Shown here piece after piece: positions 35,198-43,951 of a stretch of 55,708 bases of DNA. The position numbers and the translations under genes were made by a program. The DNA lies in assembly GCA_015232575.1 (NCBI GenBank), contig JADFZL010000027.1, positions 1-55,708 of the forward strand. Reading direction: 5' to 3'. The stretch's first letter is position 1, and the number at the start of each line of letters is the position of its first letter. The stretch is from Candidatus Rifleibacteriota bacterium (GTDB lineage Bacteria; Muiribacteriota; Ozemobacteria; Ozemobacterales; Ozemobacteraceae). The notes beneath the pieces are model-generated. The model ran no database searches, had not been told where the DNA came from, and worked only from the letters and a program-made list of their open reading frames with translations.

Positions 35198-36385
35198 ATG
35201 GAAGCAGAAATTGCTGTAAAGATAAAATCCGAGGTTGAGAAATATAGGAATGATATTATTAAGTTTCTCAAGGAAATCATTGCAATACCATCTTATGATT
35301 CACAAATAGGTGATGTTGTACAAAGAGTCAATGAAGAAATGCTGATGCTGGGCTTCGATGAAGTTTTCACAGATAAAATGGGAAACTCCGTTGGAAGAAT
35401 CGGAAACGGACCAATCAAGGTGCTTTTCGACAGTCATATCGACACAGTTGGTATCGCAGACAAAACTCAGTGGAAATGGGATCCTTTTCAGGGCAAAGAA
35501 GAGAATGGAATTTTTTACGGCTTAGGTGCCTGCGATGAAAAAGGTTCGACTCCTCCTATGATATACGCACTCAAGATTATGAAAAATCTTAAGCTGCTGG
35601 ATAAATACACATGTTACTATTTTGGTAACATGGAGGAAGAATGCGATGGAATTGCGCCGCATTCTCTCGTTGAAACCGAAAAAATTGTACCTGATTATGT
35701 AATTATCGGCGAACCGACATGCATGAGAATTTACAGAGGCCAGCGCGGCCGGATAGAAATGAAAGTTGTGACCAAGGGTCGTACATGCCATGCTTCCGCA
35801 CCTGAAAGAGGTGAGAATGCAGTGTACAAAATGGCGGGAATTATTTCCGATATAGAGCAAATGGGTGAAAGCTTCAAAAATGATCCATTTCTCGGAAAAG
35901 GCTCAATTACAGTAAGTAAAATTGAATGTAAGACGCCGAGTCTGAATGCAGTACCTGACGAATGTACAATTTACATTGATCGCCGCTTAACTATCGGAGA
36001 AAGTCAAAAATCAGCAATTAAAGAGATTGAAGCACTTCCTTCAATGAAAGGTGCGGTAGTCGAAGAATTATTCTTTGATACTCCGAGTTATACAGGCTTC
36101 AAATTTCCAGTCAATAAATACTACCCGCCATGGGTTTTAAAACCTGGACATTCTCTTGTAAAAGCTTCTGTTAAGGCGTATAAAGCTGTATATTCAAGCG
36201 AACCGGTCGTTGACAAGTGGGTATTCTCAACAAACGGAACCTATTGGATGGGAAAAGCCAATATTCCTGCAATTGGCTTCGGACCGGGAAATGAGATTCA
36301 TGCTCATACTGTACTTGACCAAGTTCCCCTTGAAGAAGTCGTTAAAGCAACAGAGTTCTATGCCGCAATACCGCTCTTTTTATAG
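35198..36385 (+). CDS. ygeY: YgeY-type M20-family hydrolase
   Basis: 395 residues. The M20 di-zinc motifs are intact: FDSHIDTVG (about 77-85), LGACDEKGS (about 109-117), NMEEECDG (catalytic Glu, about 144) and the final HAHTVLDQVP. Annotated relatives are called YgeY selenium-metabolism-linked hydrolases, and lie next to ssnA and ygeX as here. It would hydrolyse an amide such as an N-carbamoyl or acylated intermediate of the pathway; the substrate is inferred. AAGGATAAGGAAG precedes the ATG. The stop codon is the first base pair of a GC-rich repeat. Confidence 0.85.
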   Translation: MEAEIAVKIKSEVEKYRNDIIKFLKEIIAIPSYDSQIGDVVQRVNEEMLMLGFDEVFTDKMGNSVGRIGNGPIKVLFDSHIDTVGIADKTQWKWDPFQGKEENGIFYGLGACDEKGSTPPMIYALKIMKNLKLLDKYTCYYFGNMEEECDGIAPHSLVETEKIVPDYVIIGEPTCMRIYRGQRGRIEMKVVTKGRTCHASAPERGENAVYKMAGIISDIEQMGESFKNDPFLGKGSITVSKIECKTPSLNAVPDECTIYIDRRLTIGESQKSAIKEIEALPSMKGAVVEELFFDTPSYTGFKFPVNKYYPPWVLKPGHSLVKASVKAYKAVYSSEPVVDKWVFSTNGTYWMGKANIPAIGFGPGNEIHAHTVLDQVPLEEVVKATEFYAAIPLFL

Positions 36386-36561
36386 AGGGGGCACGCGCCC
36401 CCTCTCGCCGGTCGAACAAGTTCGACCGGCTCACTCCCCGCGTTCGAGCACTTTGTGCTCTCATGGGGACACGGGCCATCTCGCGAAAATCGAACAAGTT
36501 CGACCGGCTCACTCCCCGCGTTCGAGCACTTTGTGCTCTCATGGGGACACGGGCCATCTCG
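36384..36561. repeat. GC-rich multi-hairpin repeat at the ygeY stop codon
   Basis: Same family as 7745-8043, starting within the ygeY stop codon: GAGGGGGC-acgc-GCCCCCTC, GGTCGAAC-aa-GTTCGACC, then GAGCAC-ttt-GTGCTC. A 78-bp unit containing the second and third palindromes is tandemly repeated (about 36413 and 36491). Overlapping long open frames here are repeat artefacts. Confidence 0.88.
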
Positions 36562-36636
36562 CTTTGAGAGTGGGAATGTTGTACATGAGTTATTAATAAA
36601 ATACTAAATAAATTATATTTCAAGGAGAAAGTCTGA

Positions 36637-36759
36637 ATGAAAAAAGTATTACCGGGAAGTTTCTTCGTTTGTTTCCAAAAATGGAAAAACGATAAACTTT
36701 CACCAGCATTTATTCGCTCATTTAATTTAATGATTAATTACAATCTGACAAAGGTATAA
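36637..36759 (+). CDS. 40-residue ORF between ygeY and carbamate kinase
   Basis: MKKVLPGSFFVCFQKWKNDK then LSPAFIRSFNLMINYNLTKV. AAGGAG lies nine bases before the ATG, a far better site than the one in front of the carbamate kinase ATG eight bases after its stop. It could be a small protein or a leader peptide that couples translation of arcC. No family recognised. Confidence 0.45.
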   Translation: MKKVLPGSFFVCFQKWKNDKLSPAFIRSFNLMINYNLTKV

Positions 36760-36766
36760 GAAAACT

Positions 36767-37714
36767 ATGAAAAATGAAAAAATTGCAGTAGTTGCAGTTG
36801 GTGGAAACTCCCTTATCCAGGATGAAAAGCGACAGTCGGTTCCTGATCAGTATCAGGCGGCATGCAATACAATGGTTCACATTGCTGACATGATTCAGCA
36901 GGGGTACAACGTAATTGTTACGCATGGAAATGGTCCACAGGTTGGATTCATTCTTCTTCGCTCAGAAATTTCCCGCAAACAGCTTCATCCGGTACCACTC
37001 GATTCTTGCGTTGCCGATACTCAAGGTGCAATCGGATACAATTTTCAAATGGCACTTATGAACGAATTCAAAAAACGCGGCATCGACAGACAGGTTGTAA
37101 CAGTAGTTACACAAGTTCTGGTTGACAAGAACGACCCATCTTTTATAAAGCCGACAAAACCAATTGGAAGTTTTTACAAAGAAGAAGAAGCAAGAGACCG
37201 CCAGGCAAAAGACGGCTGGGATATCATGGAAGATGCTGGCAGAGGCTGGCGCAGAGTTGTTGCTTCACCACTTCCACTGGAGATTGTTGAAGAAGACGCA
37301 ATAAAAAATCTGGTAAAGAATAATTTTGTAGTTGTTGCTGTTGGCGGCGGTGGAATTCCGGTTATCAGAGATGATAAAGGAAATCTTGTTGGTGCTGCTG
37401 CGGTTATCGACAAAGACTATGCCTCAGCTCTGCTTGCTTCGAAAATCGGAGCAGATGTATTTGTAATTTCAACTGCTGTTGAAAAAGTATATCTGAATTT
37501 TGGAAAACCTGATCAGAAAGCACTTGATAAAATTACAGCTTCAGAGCTGGCAAAATATATTAGTGAAGGTCACTTCAAACCCGGTTCAATGCTTCCCAAA
37601 TGTAAAGCTGTAATAAATTTCTTCAGAGATGGTGGAAAACATGCTATTATTACCAATCCTGAAAATCTCGCAAGAGCAGTAAAAGGCGAAGCAGGAACAC
37701 ATATATATCCCTGA
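36767..37714 (+). CDS. arcC: Carbamate kinase
   Basis: 315 residues, normal family length. The amino-acid kinase fold shows AVGGNSLI near the N-terminus, VTHGNGPQVGFILLRSE (about 51-67), VVAVGGGGIPV (about 191-201), VIDKDYASALLA and GTHIYP at the end. It makes ATP from carbamoyl phosphate, giving ammonia and CO2. In the purine-degradation gene set it provides the energy-yielding last step. There is no carbamoyltransferase (ygeW/arcB) in the window to supply carbamoyl phosphate. Weak ribosome-binding site, likely coupled to the upstream small ORF. Confidence 0.95.
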   Translation: MKNEKIAVVAVGGNSLIQDEKRQSVPDQYQAACNTMVHIADMIQQGYNVIVTHGNGPQVGFILLRSEISRKQLHPVPLDSCVADTQGAIGYNFQMALMNEFKKRGIDRQVVTVVTQVLVDKNDPSFIKPTKPIGSFYKEEEARDRQAKDGWDIMEDAGRGWRRVVASPLPLEIVEEDAIKNLVKNNFVVVAVGGGGIPVIRDDKGNLVGAAAVIDKDYASALLASKIGADVFVISTAVEKVYLNFGKPDQKALDKITASELAKYISEGHFKPGSMLPKCKAVINFFRDGGKHAIITNPENLARAVKGEAGTHIYP

Positions 37715-37743
37715 ATAAAGAATCAGGCAGAAAGGACTGGCAA

Positions 37744-39228
37744 GTGTCAAAATACTCAAAAAGATTTGAATTAAAGATAAGAAAAGAAGTAATTGCAAAA
37801 ACCGTTCAAAGATGTAAAGAGAAGGGAATTCTTATTCCAACTCTGAAACAGATGAAGAACCCCAATTCCATTCCGGAAAAAATAAAGAATCGTCTTAAAC
37901 CGCTTGGGATGTGGGATATAAACCCGTTGAATCTTTTCAGAATAACCTGGAAAAACGATGTAAATACCGGACTTTTCGGAAATGTTAACCATATTGAGCT
38001 TCCATCTTCAGTAACCGGTGTAAAAGCAAGAATCATCGGAATTGTCGGAAAATATTTTCCAACCGGAGCCCACAAAGTTGGAGCCGCTTTCGGATGTCTT
38101 GTACCGCGACTTGTTTCTGGTGAATTTGACCCGACCACTCAAAAAGCTGTCTGGCCAAGTACTGGAAACTATTGCCGTGGCGGAGCATACGATTGCGCGC
38201 TGCTTGCTTCTCCAGCAATAGCAATACTGCCCGAAGAAATGAGCAAAGAACGCTTCGAATGGCTTAGAGAAATTGGTACAAGCGAAATATTCGCAACACC
38301 AGGCTGCGAATCAAACGTAAAAGAAATTTACGACAAATGCTGGGAGCTTGTTAAAACAAGAGGCGACAGTATTGTTATTTTTAACCAGTTTTCCGAATTT
38401 GGCAACTCAAACTGGCACTATCATGTAACTGCTTCTGCAATCGAAGAATTGTACAATTCAGTCAAAACTCCAACCTCAAGACTTTCGGCGTATATTTCTG
38501 CAACTGGCTCAGCTGGTACAATTGCAGCAGGCGATTACCTGAAAAAAATCTCTCCGAACTGCAAAATCGTAGCATCAGAAGCACTGCAATGCCCTACCCT
38601 TCTTGCAAACGGATTTGGTGGTCACAGAATTGAAGGAATTGGCGACAAGCACATTCCCTGGATTCACAACGTAAGAAATACTGACGCAGTAGCCGCCATT
38701 GACGACGAAAACTGCATGAGAATGCTCAGAGTATTCAATGAACCTCAGGGCCAGGCTATTCTCAAAGAATACGGTATAAACAAAGAACTGATTCAAAATC
38801 TTCATCTTCTAGGAATCAGCAGCATTGGAAACGTTCTGGCCGCAATTAAAGCTGCCAGATTCTTCGAAATGAACGAAAACGATGTCATTTTCACTGTATT
38901 TACTGATTCGGCTGACATGTACAAATCCAGAGTAATGGAACTCAGGCAGTCTCATGGTGAATACTCTGAAATTCAGGCAAGAATTGATTTCGAAAGATAT
39001 ATGCTTGCTGAAAATACTCAGAATTTTATGGAGCTTACTTATCCGGACAGGAAAAGACTGCATAATTTCAAATATTTTACCTGGGTTGAACAGCAGGGTA
39101 AAACAGTAGAAGAGATCAATGAACTCTGGGAAACCGAATTCTGGGATGAAGTTTATCTTCAGTACCCGAAGTGGGACCAGCTTATCGAAGATTTCAACGC
39201 CCAAACCGGCGTTCTTGATTCATTTTAG
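37744..39228 (+). CDS. Fold-type II PLP-dependent enzyme, long variant in the ygeX position
   Basis: 494 residues starting at GTG (AAAGGA seven bases upstream). The PLP-binding Lys is Lys111 in PTGAHKVGAAFG; the phosphate/cofactor region is PSTGNYCRGGAYDCALL (about 140) and the Gly-rich loop is ISATGSAGTIAAGDYL (about 248). This places it in the tryptophan-synthase-beta/threonine-synthase superfamily. YgeX, diaminopropionate ammonia-lyase, fills this position in E. coli but is about 100 residues shorter and the motifs differ. It probably performs a beta-elimination on a pathway intermediate; the substrate is unknown. Last gene of the operon; a GC-rich hairpin follows the stop. Confidence 0.75.
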   Translation: MSKYSKRFELKIRKEVIAKTVQRCKEKGILIPTLKQMKNPNSIPEKIKNRLKPLGMWDINPLNLFRITWKNDVNTGLFGNVNHIELPSSVTGVKARIIGIVGKYFPTGAHKVGAAFGCLVPRLVSGEFDPTTQKAVWPSTGNYCRGGAYDCALLASPAIAILPEEMSKERFEWLREIGTSEIFATPGCESNVKEIYDKCWELVKTRGDSIVIFNQFSEFGNSNWHYHVTASAIEELYNSVKTPTSRLSAYISATGSAGTIAAGDYLKKISPNCKIVASEALQCPTLLANGFGGHRIEGIGDKHIPWIHNVRNTDAVAAIDDENCMRMLRVFNEPQGQAILKEYGINKELIQNLHLLGISSIGNVLAAIKAARFFEMNENDVIFTVFTDSADMYKSRVMELRQSHGEYSEIQARIDFERYMLAENTQNFMELTYPDRKRLHNFKYFTWVEQQGKTVEEINELWETEFWDEVYLQYPKWDQLIEDFNAQTGVLDSF

Positions 39229-39256
39229 AGAGGCGGTCGAGCACTGTGTGCTCTCC
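39229..39256. repeat. Fragment of the GC-rich repeat after the PLP gene
   Basis: Starts on the base after the stop codon: AGAGGCGGTC, then GAGCAC-tgt-GTGCTC. Only one hairpin of the larger unit remains. It may act as the terminator of the operon. Confidence 0.6.
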
Positions 39257-39281
39257 GCTTTGAACAAGCGCTTTCAACAAT

Positions 39282-39442
39282 CTTAGTACAGCAAATCTTA
39301 ATAAAGGGTCATTAAACAATGTCATTTCGACCGAAGGGAGATATCTTGCATTTATGAGATCTCTCACATTTGTTCGAGATGACAGCCCAAACAAAAGTTA
39401 ACACGCAAATTTGACTCTTTATTTAAGATTTTGCGTACTTAG
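39282..39442. repeat. MITE-like palindromic element, copy B
   Basis: 161 bp, aligned over its full length with copy A at 2396-2557. Terminal repeats: CTTAGTACAGCAAATCTTAA at the left and, in reverse complement, CTAAGTACGCAAAATCTTAA at the right. The internal GTCATTTCGACC hairpin is present. The rest of the 39229-39592 gap has no gene that I can support. Confidence 0.8.
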
Positions 39443-39592
39443 CCCGAGTTGATAAGAGAGAAACGTGTTCACCTCACTTTTCGCAGTTGGGGTGCTCTTC
39501 GCTTTTGAATGAGAGTTACAAATAGCCGCGCTCAAAGTTTGGGGGAGGAACTATTCGTTTTGATGCAAATCGGGAAAAAGTGCAATGAATAA

Positions 39593-40159
39593 ATGAACTT
39601 GTGCAAACCTCTTCCATATACTGTTGCGTTGCTTCTTCCTGAAGAAGCTATGCGAATTGCATCTGTTTACAGGAAACGACTTGAGGGAGTGTGCCATAAA
39701 TTTGAAAAGAATGACACTCTTCATCTTACTGTAAAATACCTGGGTTATCCCTCAGAAGTTTTTCCTGAAAAACATGTTGTTGAATTGATTCCGAAAATTT
39801 GCGAACTCATGAGGCCGTTTATTCCGGCAAAGGTATACATACGTGGAATAGACATGTTCTGGAAGAATCCAGATGTTTTTCCAGTTGCATATTTGAATGT
39901 TGTTTCTGACGAACCATTAAAAACTATGCATAACCTGCTGCTGGAAAAACTGGGCTACATGCTTGAGCCTTTTCCAGGCACTGATGCAGAAAACTACAGA
40001 CCACATATTACAATTTCCAAAAATGTGATAAAAAACCAGGTATCCAGATTAAAAAAACTCGTTTTCAGGTCCAAAAAGACCAAAAAACGAGTTCTCTTAC
40101 TAAAAAATCTGGTTTTATTTACGCCAACTTCTGCATATACAATTTTATCAGTCGATTAG
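39593..40159 (+). CDS. 2H phosphodiesterase, ThpR/LigT type
   Basis: 188 residues. The two family histidine motifs are present: HLTVKYLGY (about 43-51) and HITISKN (about 140-146), with the usual spacing for RNA 2',3'-cyclic phosphodiesterases. It opens 2',3'-cyclic phosphates on RNA ends or ligates them. The N-terminus (KPLPYTVALLLPEEAMRIA) is shorter in the first strand than usual, and the start (ATG at 39593) has no good ribosome-binding site, so the true start is not certain. Convergent with surE, two bases apart. Confidence 0.8.
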   Translation: MNLCKPLPYTVALLLPEEAMRIASVYRKRLEGVCHKFEKNDTLHLTVKYLGYPSEVFPEKHVVELIPKICELMRPFIPAKVYIRGIDMFWKNPDVFPVAYLNVVSDEPLKTMHNLLLEKLGYMLEPFPGTDAENYRPHITISKNVIKNQVSRLKKLVFRSKKTKKRVLLLKNLVLFTPTSAYTILSVD

Positions 40160-40161
40160 AA

Positions 40162-41001
40162 TTAAAAATCCATTCTGAAATCTGAAAGAGTTTTCATAGC
40201 AGGTTCGTTATTGTACTCAAGAAGTACCGGAGTAATAGAGATAATTTTTTCTTTCAGCGCCCAGTGATCAGAACCTTTTTTCGGTTCATTTGTCGGATAT
40301 TTAATTTTTCCCCAGTAATAAGTTTTTCCCCAGGGTGTTTTCCTCTTGGTCCAGACATCAGTGAACTGAAAGTCAGACAATGTGGTGACTTTAACGCCTT
40401 TTATTTCATCTTTCGAACCGGCTGGAATATTTACGTTAATGGTTACATTCTTCGGAAAACCGCGTTTTTTCATTTTTATAATAAATTCACGGGCAAATTC
40501 TGCAGCTACAGTAAAATCTAACTTTTTCCCTCTTTCGAGAGAAAACGCTACGGCAGGAATTCCATTCATGACAGCTTCCTGAGCGGCATTGAAAGTACCT
40601 GAAACATAAAGTATTTTTCCAAGGTTAATACCAGCATTAATTCCTGTTACAACAAGATCAGGAGCCGGATTAACAATTCTATCAATCGCAATCTTTACAC
40701 AAGTGGCCGGAGTTGCGTCAACTCCATATCCGAAAAACTTTCCTTCACGTTTAATTTCATCAAGCATTAAAGGACCATCAATAGTTAAACCATGACCAAT
40801 TCCCGAATAGTTCTTCATCGGAGCAACAACGGTCACGCTTCCAACATCCTCAAGAGCTTTTGCAAGAGCCAGAATTCCTTCTGATTCAATGCCATCATCA
40901 TTCGCTATCAAAATTCGATATGGTTCAGCGCAAAAACCTGTACTACCGGAAACAATAAAAAGAAGAGAGAAAACAACGACCAAAAGAGAGATTTTTTTCA
41001 T
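40162..41001 (-). CDS. surE: SurE-family 5'/3'-nucleotidase with a signal peptide
   Basis: 279 residues. After a signal peptide (MKKISLLVVVFSLLFIVSGS..., cleavage near FCA) comes the SurE core: RILIANDDGIESEGILAL (metal-binding Asp pair, about 29-46), NYSGIGHGLTI, NAGINLGKILYVSGTFNAAQEA. SurE removes phosphate from nucleotides, usually in the cytoplasm. The signal peptide makes this an exported variant, which would suit scavenging of extracellular nucleotides next to a nucleobase-degrading operon. The core is otherwise complete. Confidence 0.88.
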   Translation of the reverse strand: MKKISLLVVVFSLLFIVSGSTGFCAEPYRILIANDDGIESEGILALAKALEDVGSVTVVAPMKNYSGIGHGLTIDGPLMLDEIKREGKFFGYGVDATPATCVKIAIDRIVNPAPDLVVTGINAGINLGKILYVSGTFNAAQEAVMNGIPAVAFSLERGKKLDFTVAAEFAREFIIKMKKRGFPKNVTINVNIPAGSKDEIKGVKVTTLSDFQFTDVWTKRKTPWGKTYYWGKIKYPTNEPKKGSDHWALKEKIISITPVLLEYNNEPAMKTLSDFRMDF

Positions 41002-41193
41002 TACACTATCCTTAAATATTTATTCTTTATTAAAACTTCAACTCCGCCCGCTGACCGGAAATTTATTTCCAGCTGCTGAACAGAGTTGTCACTGCCAATC
41101 ATCTGAAATTCTAAATCATATAAAAAGAGTCATAGATTTCTATGTACAAAACAAATTCATGAGTTTGTTTAAACTTGGTTTAATTAAATTATC

Positions 41194-41835
41194 TCAATAT
41201 GAGAAGCCCTTGCTTCCGGGAGCCATCAAAGGAAGAACGGGAGGAATCGGAGAACCTGAAATTCCAGCGGCTGCAGCTGCCTGAGGAGTGTATCCGGGTG
41301 GAACAAGCATGCGGATCTGTGAAGATATTCCAGCATGTGCTGTCGGCGAATACGGGAAAGTCTGATGAAATGCAAAGCGTCCATCAGCATCAATGGCAAT
41401 AATATTTGGTAGAGAATAATCAATCCGAAGAGATTTTCCAATATTACCATGCCAGTCAAGCAAAACCGGCACTGGCGGGGAAAATGTCAACCACTGATTG
41501 TGAATGGTTTTTCTTCCAGTATTCCATGGAAAACGTCTCAAATTTACCACCCAGAGAACGTGCGCTAATCCAGCGTCGGAAAACTCTCTCTTAAGAGCAT
41601 CTGCCCATTTAAGAACTTCGTAACGCATATCTCTGTGAGCGGTCAGGAGAATTATTGGTCTGCCTCTTAGATAGGTGCTTACCCAATGCTGACCATGAAG
41701 ATCACGCAGATCGAAATAACTGAAAGGCATCCCGGGCAAAAGCTTGTGATAATTAATGGGGTCACAGAAAGCTTCCCGGGCAAACATGACCATGGAAACA
41801 AATAAAAAAATCTGAACAACTTTTTTCAAATTCAT
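41194..41835 (-). CDS. Secreted thioredoxin-fold-like protein without active-site cysteines
   Basis: 213 residues with a signal peptide (cleavage near FCD, about 22-24). GGAGGA six bases before ATG. The segments FSYFDLRDLHGQHWVSTYLRGRPIILLTAHRDMRYEVLKW and PVLLDWHGNIGKSLRIDYSLPNIIAIDADGRFAF match the strand order of AhpC/TSA/redoxin folds, but there is no CxxC or peroxidatic Cys in the mature protein. It therefore is unlikely to be a redox enzyme; it may bind a partner. C-terminal Ala/Pro/Gly-rich tail. Monocistronic. Confidence 0.65.
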   Translation of the reverse strand: MNLKKVVQIFLFVSMVMFAREAFCDPINYHKLLPGMPFSYFDLRDLHGQHWVSTYLRGRPIILLTAHRDMRYEVLKWADALKREFSDAGLAHVLWVVNLRRFPWNTGRKTIHNQWLTFSPPVPVLLDWHGNIGKSLRIDYSLPNIIAIDADGRFAFHQTFPYSPTAHAGISSQIRMLVPPGYTPQAAAAAGISGSPIPPVLPLMAPGSKGFSY

Positions 41836-42205
41836 TTTTTCCTCCAGAAGAAACTAAAAAACTCTTCCCAGGTAAAGAATAATATTTAAATTTATTAAAA
41901 AAGCAAAGGAAAAATTATTTAATATTAAACAGGTCGAAGAATATTAATAGCATAAGTTTAGCCTGTTGTCACAATTTTTTTGTCTGGCGAAAAAAATTAA
42001 AATCTGATAAGATTAGAAATATATCATCTCAATAACCGGATTCAATTCTGTACAGAACAGATGCACCTATCAAAGGAAAGATCATACAACTCAATAGTTG
42101 AGTTAATCGACAACAAGAAAAATGAAGAAATAAGTGTATTATTGGGAAATTACATGAAGAAATTGCACAAGATTACTGCAATAGTAAGTCTACGGAGGAA
42201 TCTAA
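41836..42205. other. 370-bp AT-rich gap without a supported gene
   Basis: Carries the start regions of the divergent genes at 41835 and 42206. A 52-codon frame from 42061 has no ribosome-binding site and ends inside the next gene, so I do not call it. GGAGGA lies six bases before the gene at 42206. Confidence 0.6.
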
Positions 42206-43576
42206 ATGAAAGTAATTAATTTTCAGAAAAGAATATTTATCGCAGTGCTTTCTTTGTTTGCATTTTTCCTTTGTTCATCTCCAGTTTCAGCTCAAACTCA
42301 AGATCAGGTGAAACGAGATCTTAAAATTGAAAGTGAAAAAGATCAGATCTGCCTGCTTAAAATTGGAAGAATGCCAGAGAATTGCCTTTCTGAAAAACTT
42401 CCAAAATCTTTCGAAGTTTTCCAGACTGGATGGTTTAACGTTCAGGGACAGTATATGAGCGAGGTCGACGGAATAAGAAAATTTGTTGCAGAAGCAAAAA
42501 CTGTGCTGGCAGAAATAAACAAAACAAATTCGGCTAATTATGATTTTACCGACCTTCTTATTGCACTGTTCAAAGTTTCACCTAATAAAAGACTTGCTGC
42601 AGCAAATGGCTATCTTGTAATTGATTCTTTTTATCACTCACACGTCGGAAAAGAATTGATAAAAGAACTAATTTATGATGGTTCGAATCTGAACAAACAC
42701 CTCGAAGCACGCAGACTTTTTTCAAATATTCATGCAATGATTGCTCAGAGCAGCTTTCTTGAAAAACCTTTCACCAAACTTGCTGCCGGAACTCCACCCA
42801 AAATAGTTCAGCTTGCAATAAAAACTCTCAGCAAAATTCCCGGCGAACACGGTCGAGCAATCAACGACACTCTGAGCCTCATGGGAGTAGAATCTCTCAC
42901 TTCCTCGATATTTGCTGAGTACGCAAAAAAACGCCTGCTGAGCGACCCGAAATTACGTGCAAGGATTATCGCGCTGCACGATAGATTGCTGTCCATTCAG
43001 CAAAGTATTCAATACAAAGGCGCAAAGAATTTTCAAAACCGGACAATCTGGTCTGAAGCAATGATTGTATGTAAAAATCCGGCTGATGCAATTGAACTGA
43101 TTGGCGTTTTTACTACCCAGCACAGAACACTGCCTAAGACAATACTTCCAAGAGTTGAATCACGTGATGAACAATTACCTATAATCGCCCCTCTTATAAG
43201 AAGCACTGCTAATTTCTTTCTCGTTCAGGAAATTAACGAACTTACAAAAAATTCAAATGAATATCTTTTTTCTTATCCCATTGGAAACGCCTGTGATGAT
43301 CCACGGTACTACCACTTCTGGGCAGAGGCTTTCATCGCATGGAAACTTCTTGAAAAAGGCTATAAACCTGAAATCGTAAGTTTCTGCACTCACAATCTGG
43401 GAAAAGCCTATGAAACATACACCCTGCCTGCAAATACCAGATTTGCAATCAAAAGCGATGCTGAATTAAAGAATGTCCTTGAGGGATGGCATAAAGACAT
43501 TGAGTCCCACAAAAAAGGTTCAGATTTCGCACTTCAAATCTGGAAAATGTACCAGAAAAATCAAGATAAAAGATAA
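42206..43576 (+). CDS. Secreted protein of unknown function
   Basis: 456 residues with a signal peptide (MKVINFQKRIFIAVLSLFAF..., cleavage near VSA). The mature part is mostly helical with repeated amphipathic helices (PPKIVQLAIKTLSKIPGEHG; FAEYAKKRLLSDPKLRARIIALHDRLLSIQQSI) and a His-rich stretch VIDSFYHSHVGKEL. A late segment PIGNACDDPRYYHFWAEAFIAWKLLEKGY looks like a conserved patch, with Asp/His that could bind a metal. No family recognised. The start is well fixed by GGAGGA. A long inverted repeat follows at 43660. Confidence 0.65.
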   Translation: MKVINFQKRIFIAVLSLFAFFLCSSPVSAQTQDQVKRDLKIESEKDQICLLKIGRMPENCLSEKLPKSFEVFQTGWFNVQGQYMSEVDGIRKFVAEAKTVLAEINKTNSANYDFTDLLIALFKVSPNKRLAAANGYLVIDSFYHSHVGKELIKELIYDGSNLNKHLEARRLFSNIHAMIAQSSFLEKPFTKLAAGTPPKIVQLAIKTLSKIPGEHGRAINDTLSLMGVESLTSSIFAEYAKKRLLSDPKLRARIIALHDRLLSIQQSIQYKGAKNFQNRTIWSEAMIVCKNPADAIELIGVFTTQHRTLPKTILPRVESRDEQLPIIAPLIRSTANFFLVQEINELTKNSNEYLFSYPIGNACDDPRYYHFWAEAFIAWKLLEKGYKPEIVSFCTHNLGKAYETYTLPANTRFAIKSDAELKNVLEGWHKDIESHKKGSDFALQIWKMYQKNQDKR

Positions 43577-43659
43577 AAGCTGTCCGCTGATTTCTCTGAT
43601 GGTACTGGCAAAGATTGAACAACCAAAACTGATTGCTGTCAAATCGGTTGTAATAAGCA

Positions 43660-43730
43660 AAATCCCTTCGTTTCTCTTAATATACTCCCAATCTTAAACT
43701 CTTGCTTCAGAATGGGAAACGAAGGGATTT
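43660..43730. repeat. 15-bp perfect inverted repeat with 41-base loop
   Basis: AAATCCCTTCGTTTC (43660-43674) and its exact complement GAAACGAAGGGATTT (43716-43730). It lies 84 bp after a secreted-protein gene. The flanks are only modestly T-rich on either strand, so it is at best a weak terminator. The 43577-44113 gap otherwise holds no gene that I can support. Confidence 0.7.
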
Positions 43731-43951
43731 ATACTTTTAGACTATTCTCGAGTATATTTAAAACTGTCTGATTGTCGACGATTGTCTCAAGAGTGCTGAT
43801 ACAGAAGACTCATTTGAAAAAGAATTTCTAATATTCTGGAAATCACCTGAGTAAGCATTAGAAATGCCTGAAAATAATGTAAGTTGAAATTGAAATGCAC
43901 CTGCACCCTTGATGAATATGCAAAATCAGCAGTAATTTTACTGCCTTAATA

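Noticed and set aside
36210..36623. Open frames on both strands with a repeated ARVPMRAQSARTRGVS-like unit
   Set aside because: They come from the 78-bp tandem repeat after ygeY and overlap the ygeY coding sequence; no start site supports them.
42061..42219. A 52-codon frame before the secreted-protein gene
   Set aside because: No ribosome-binding site, and it runs into the well-supported start at 42206.
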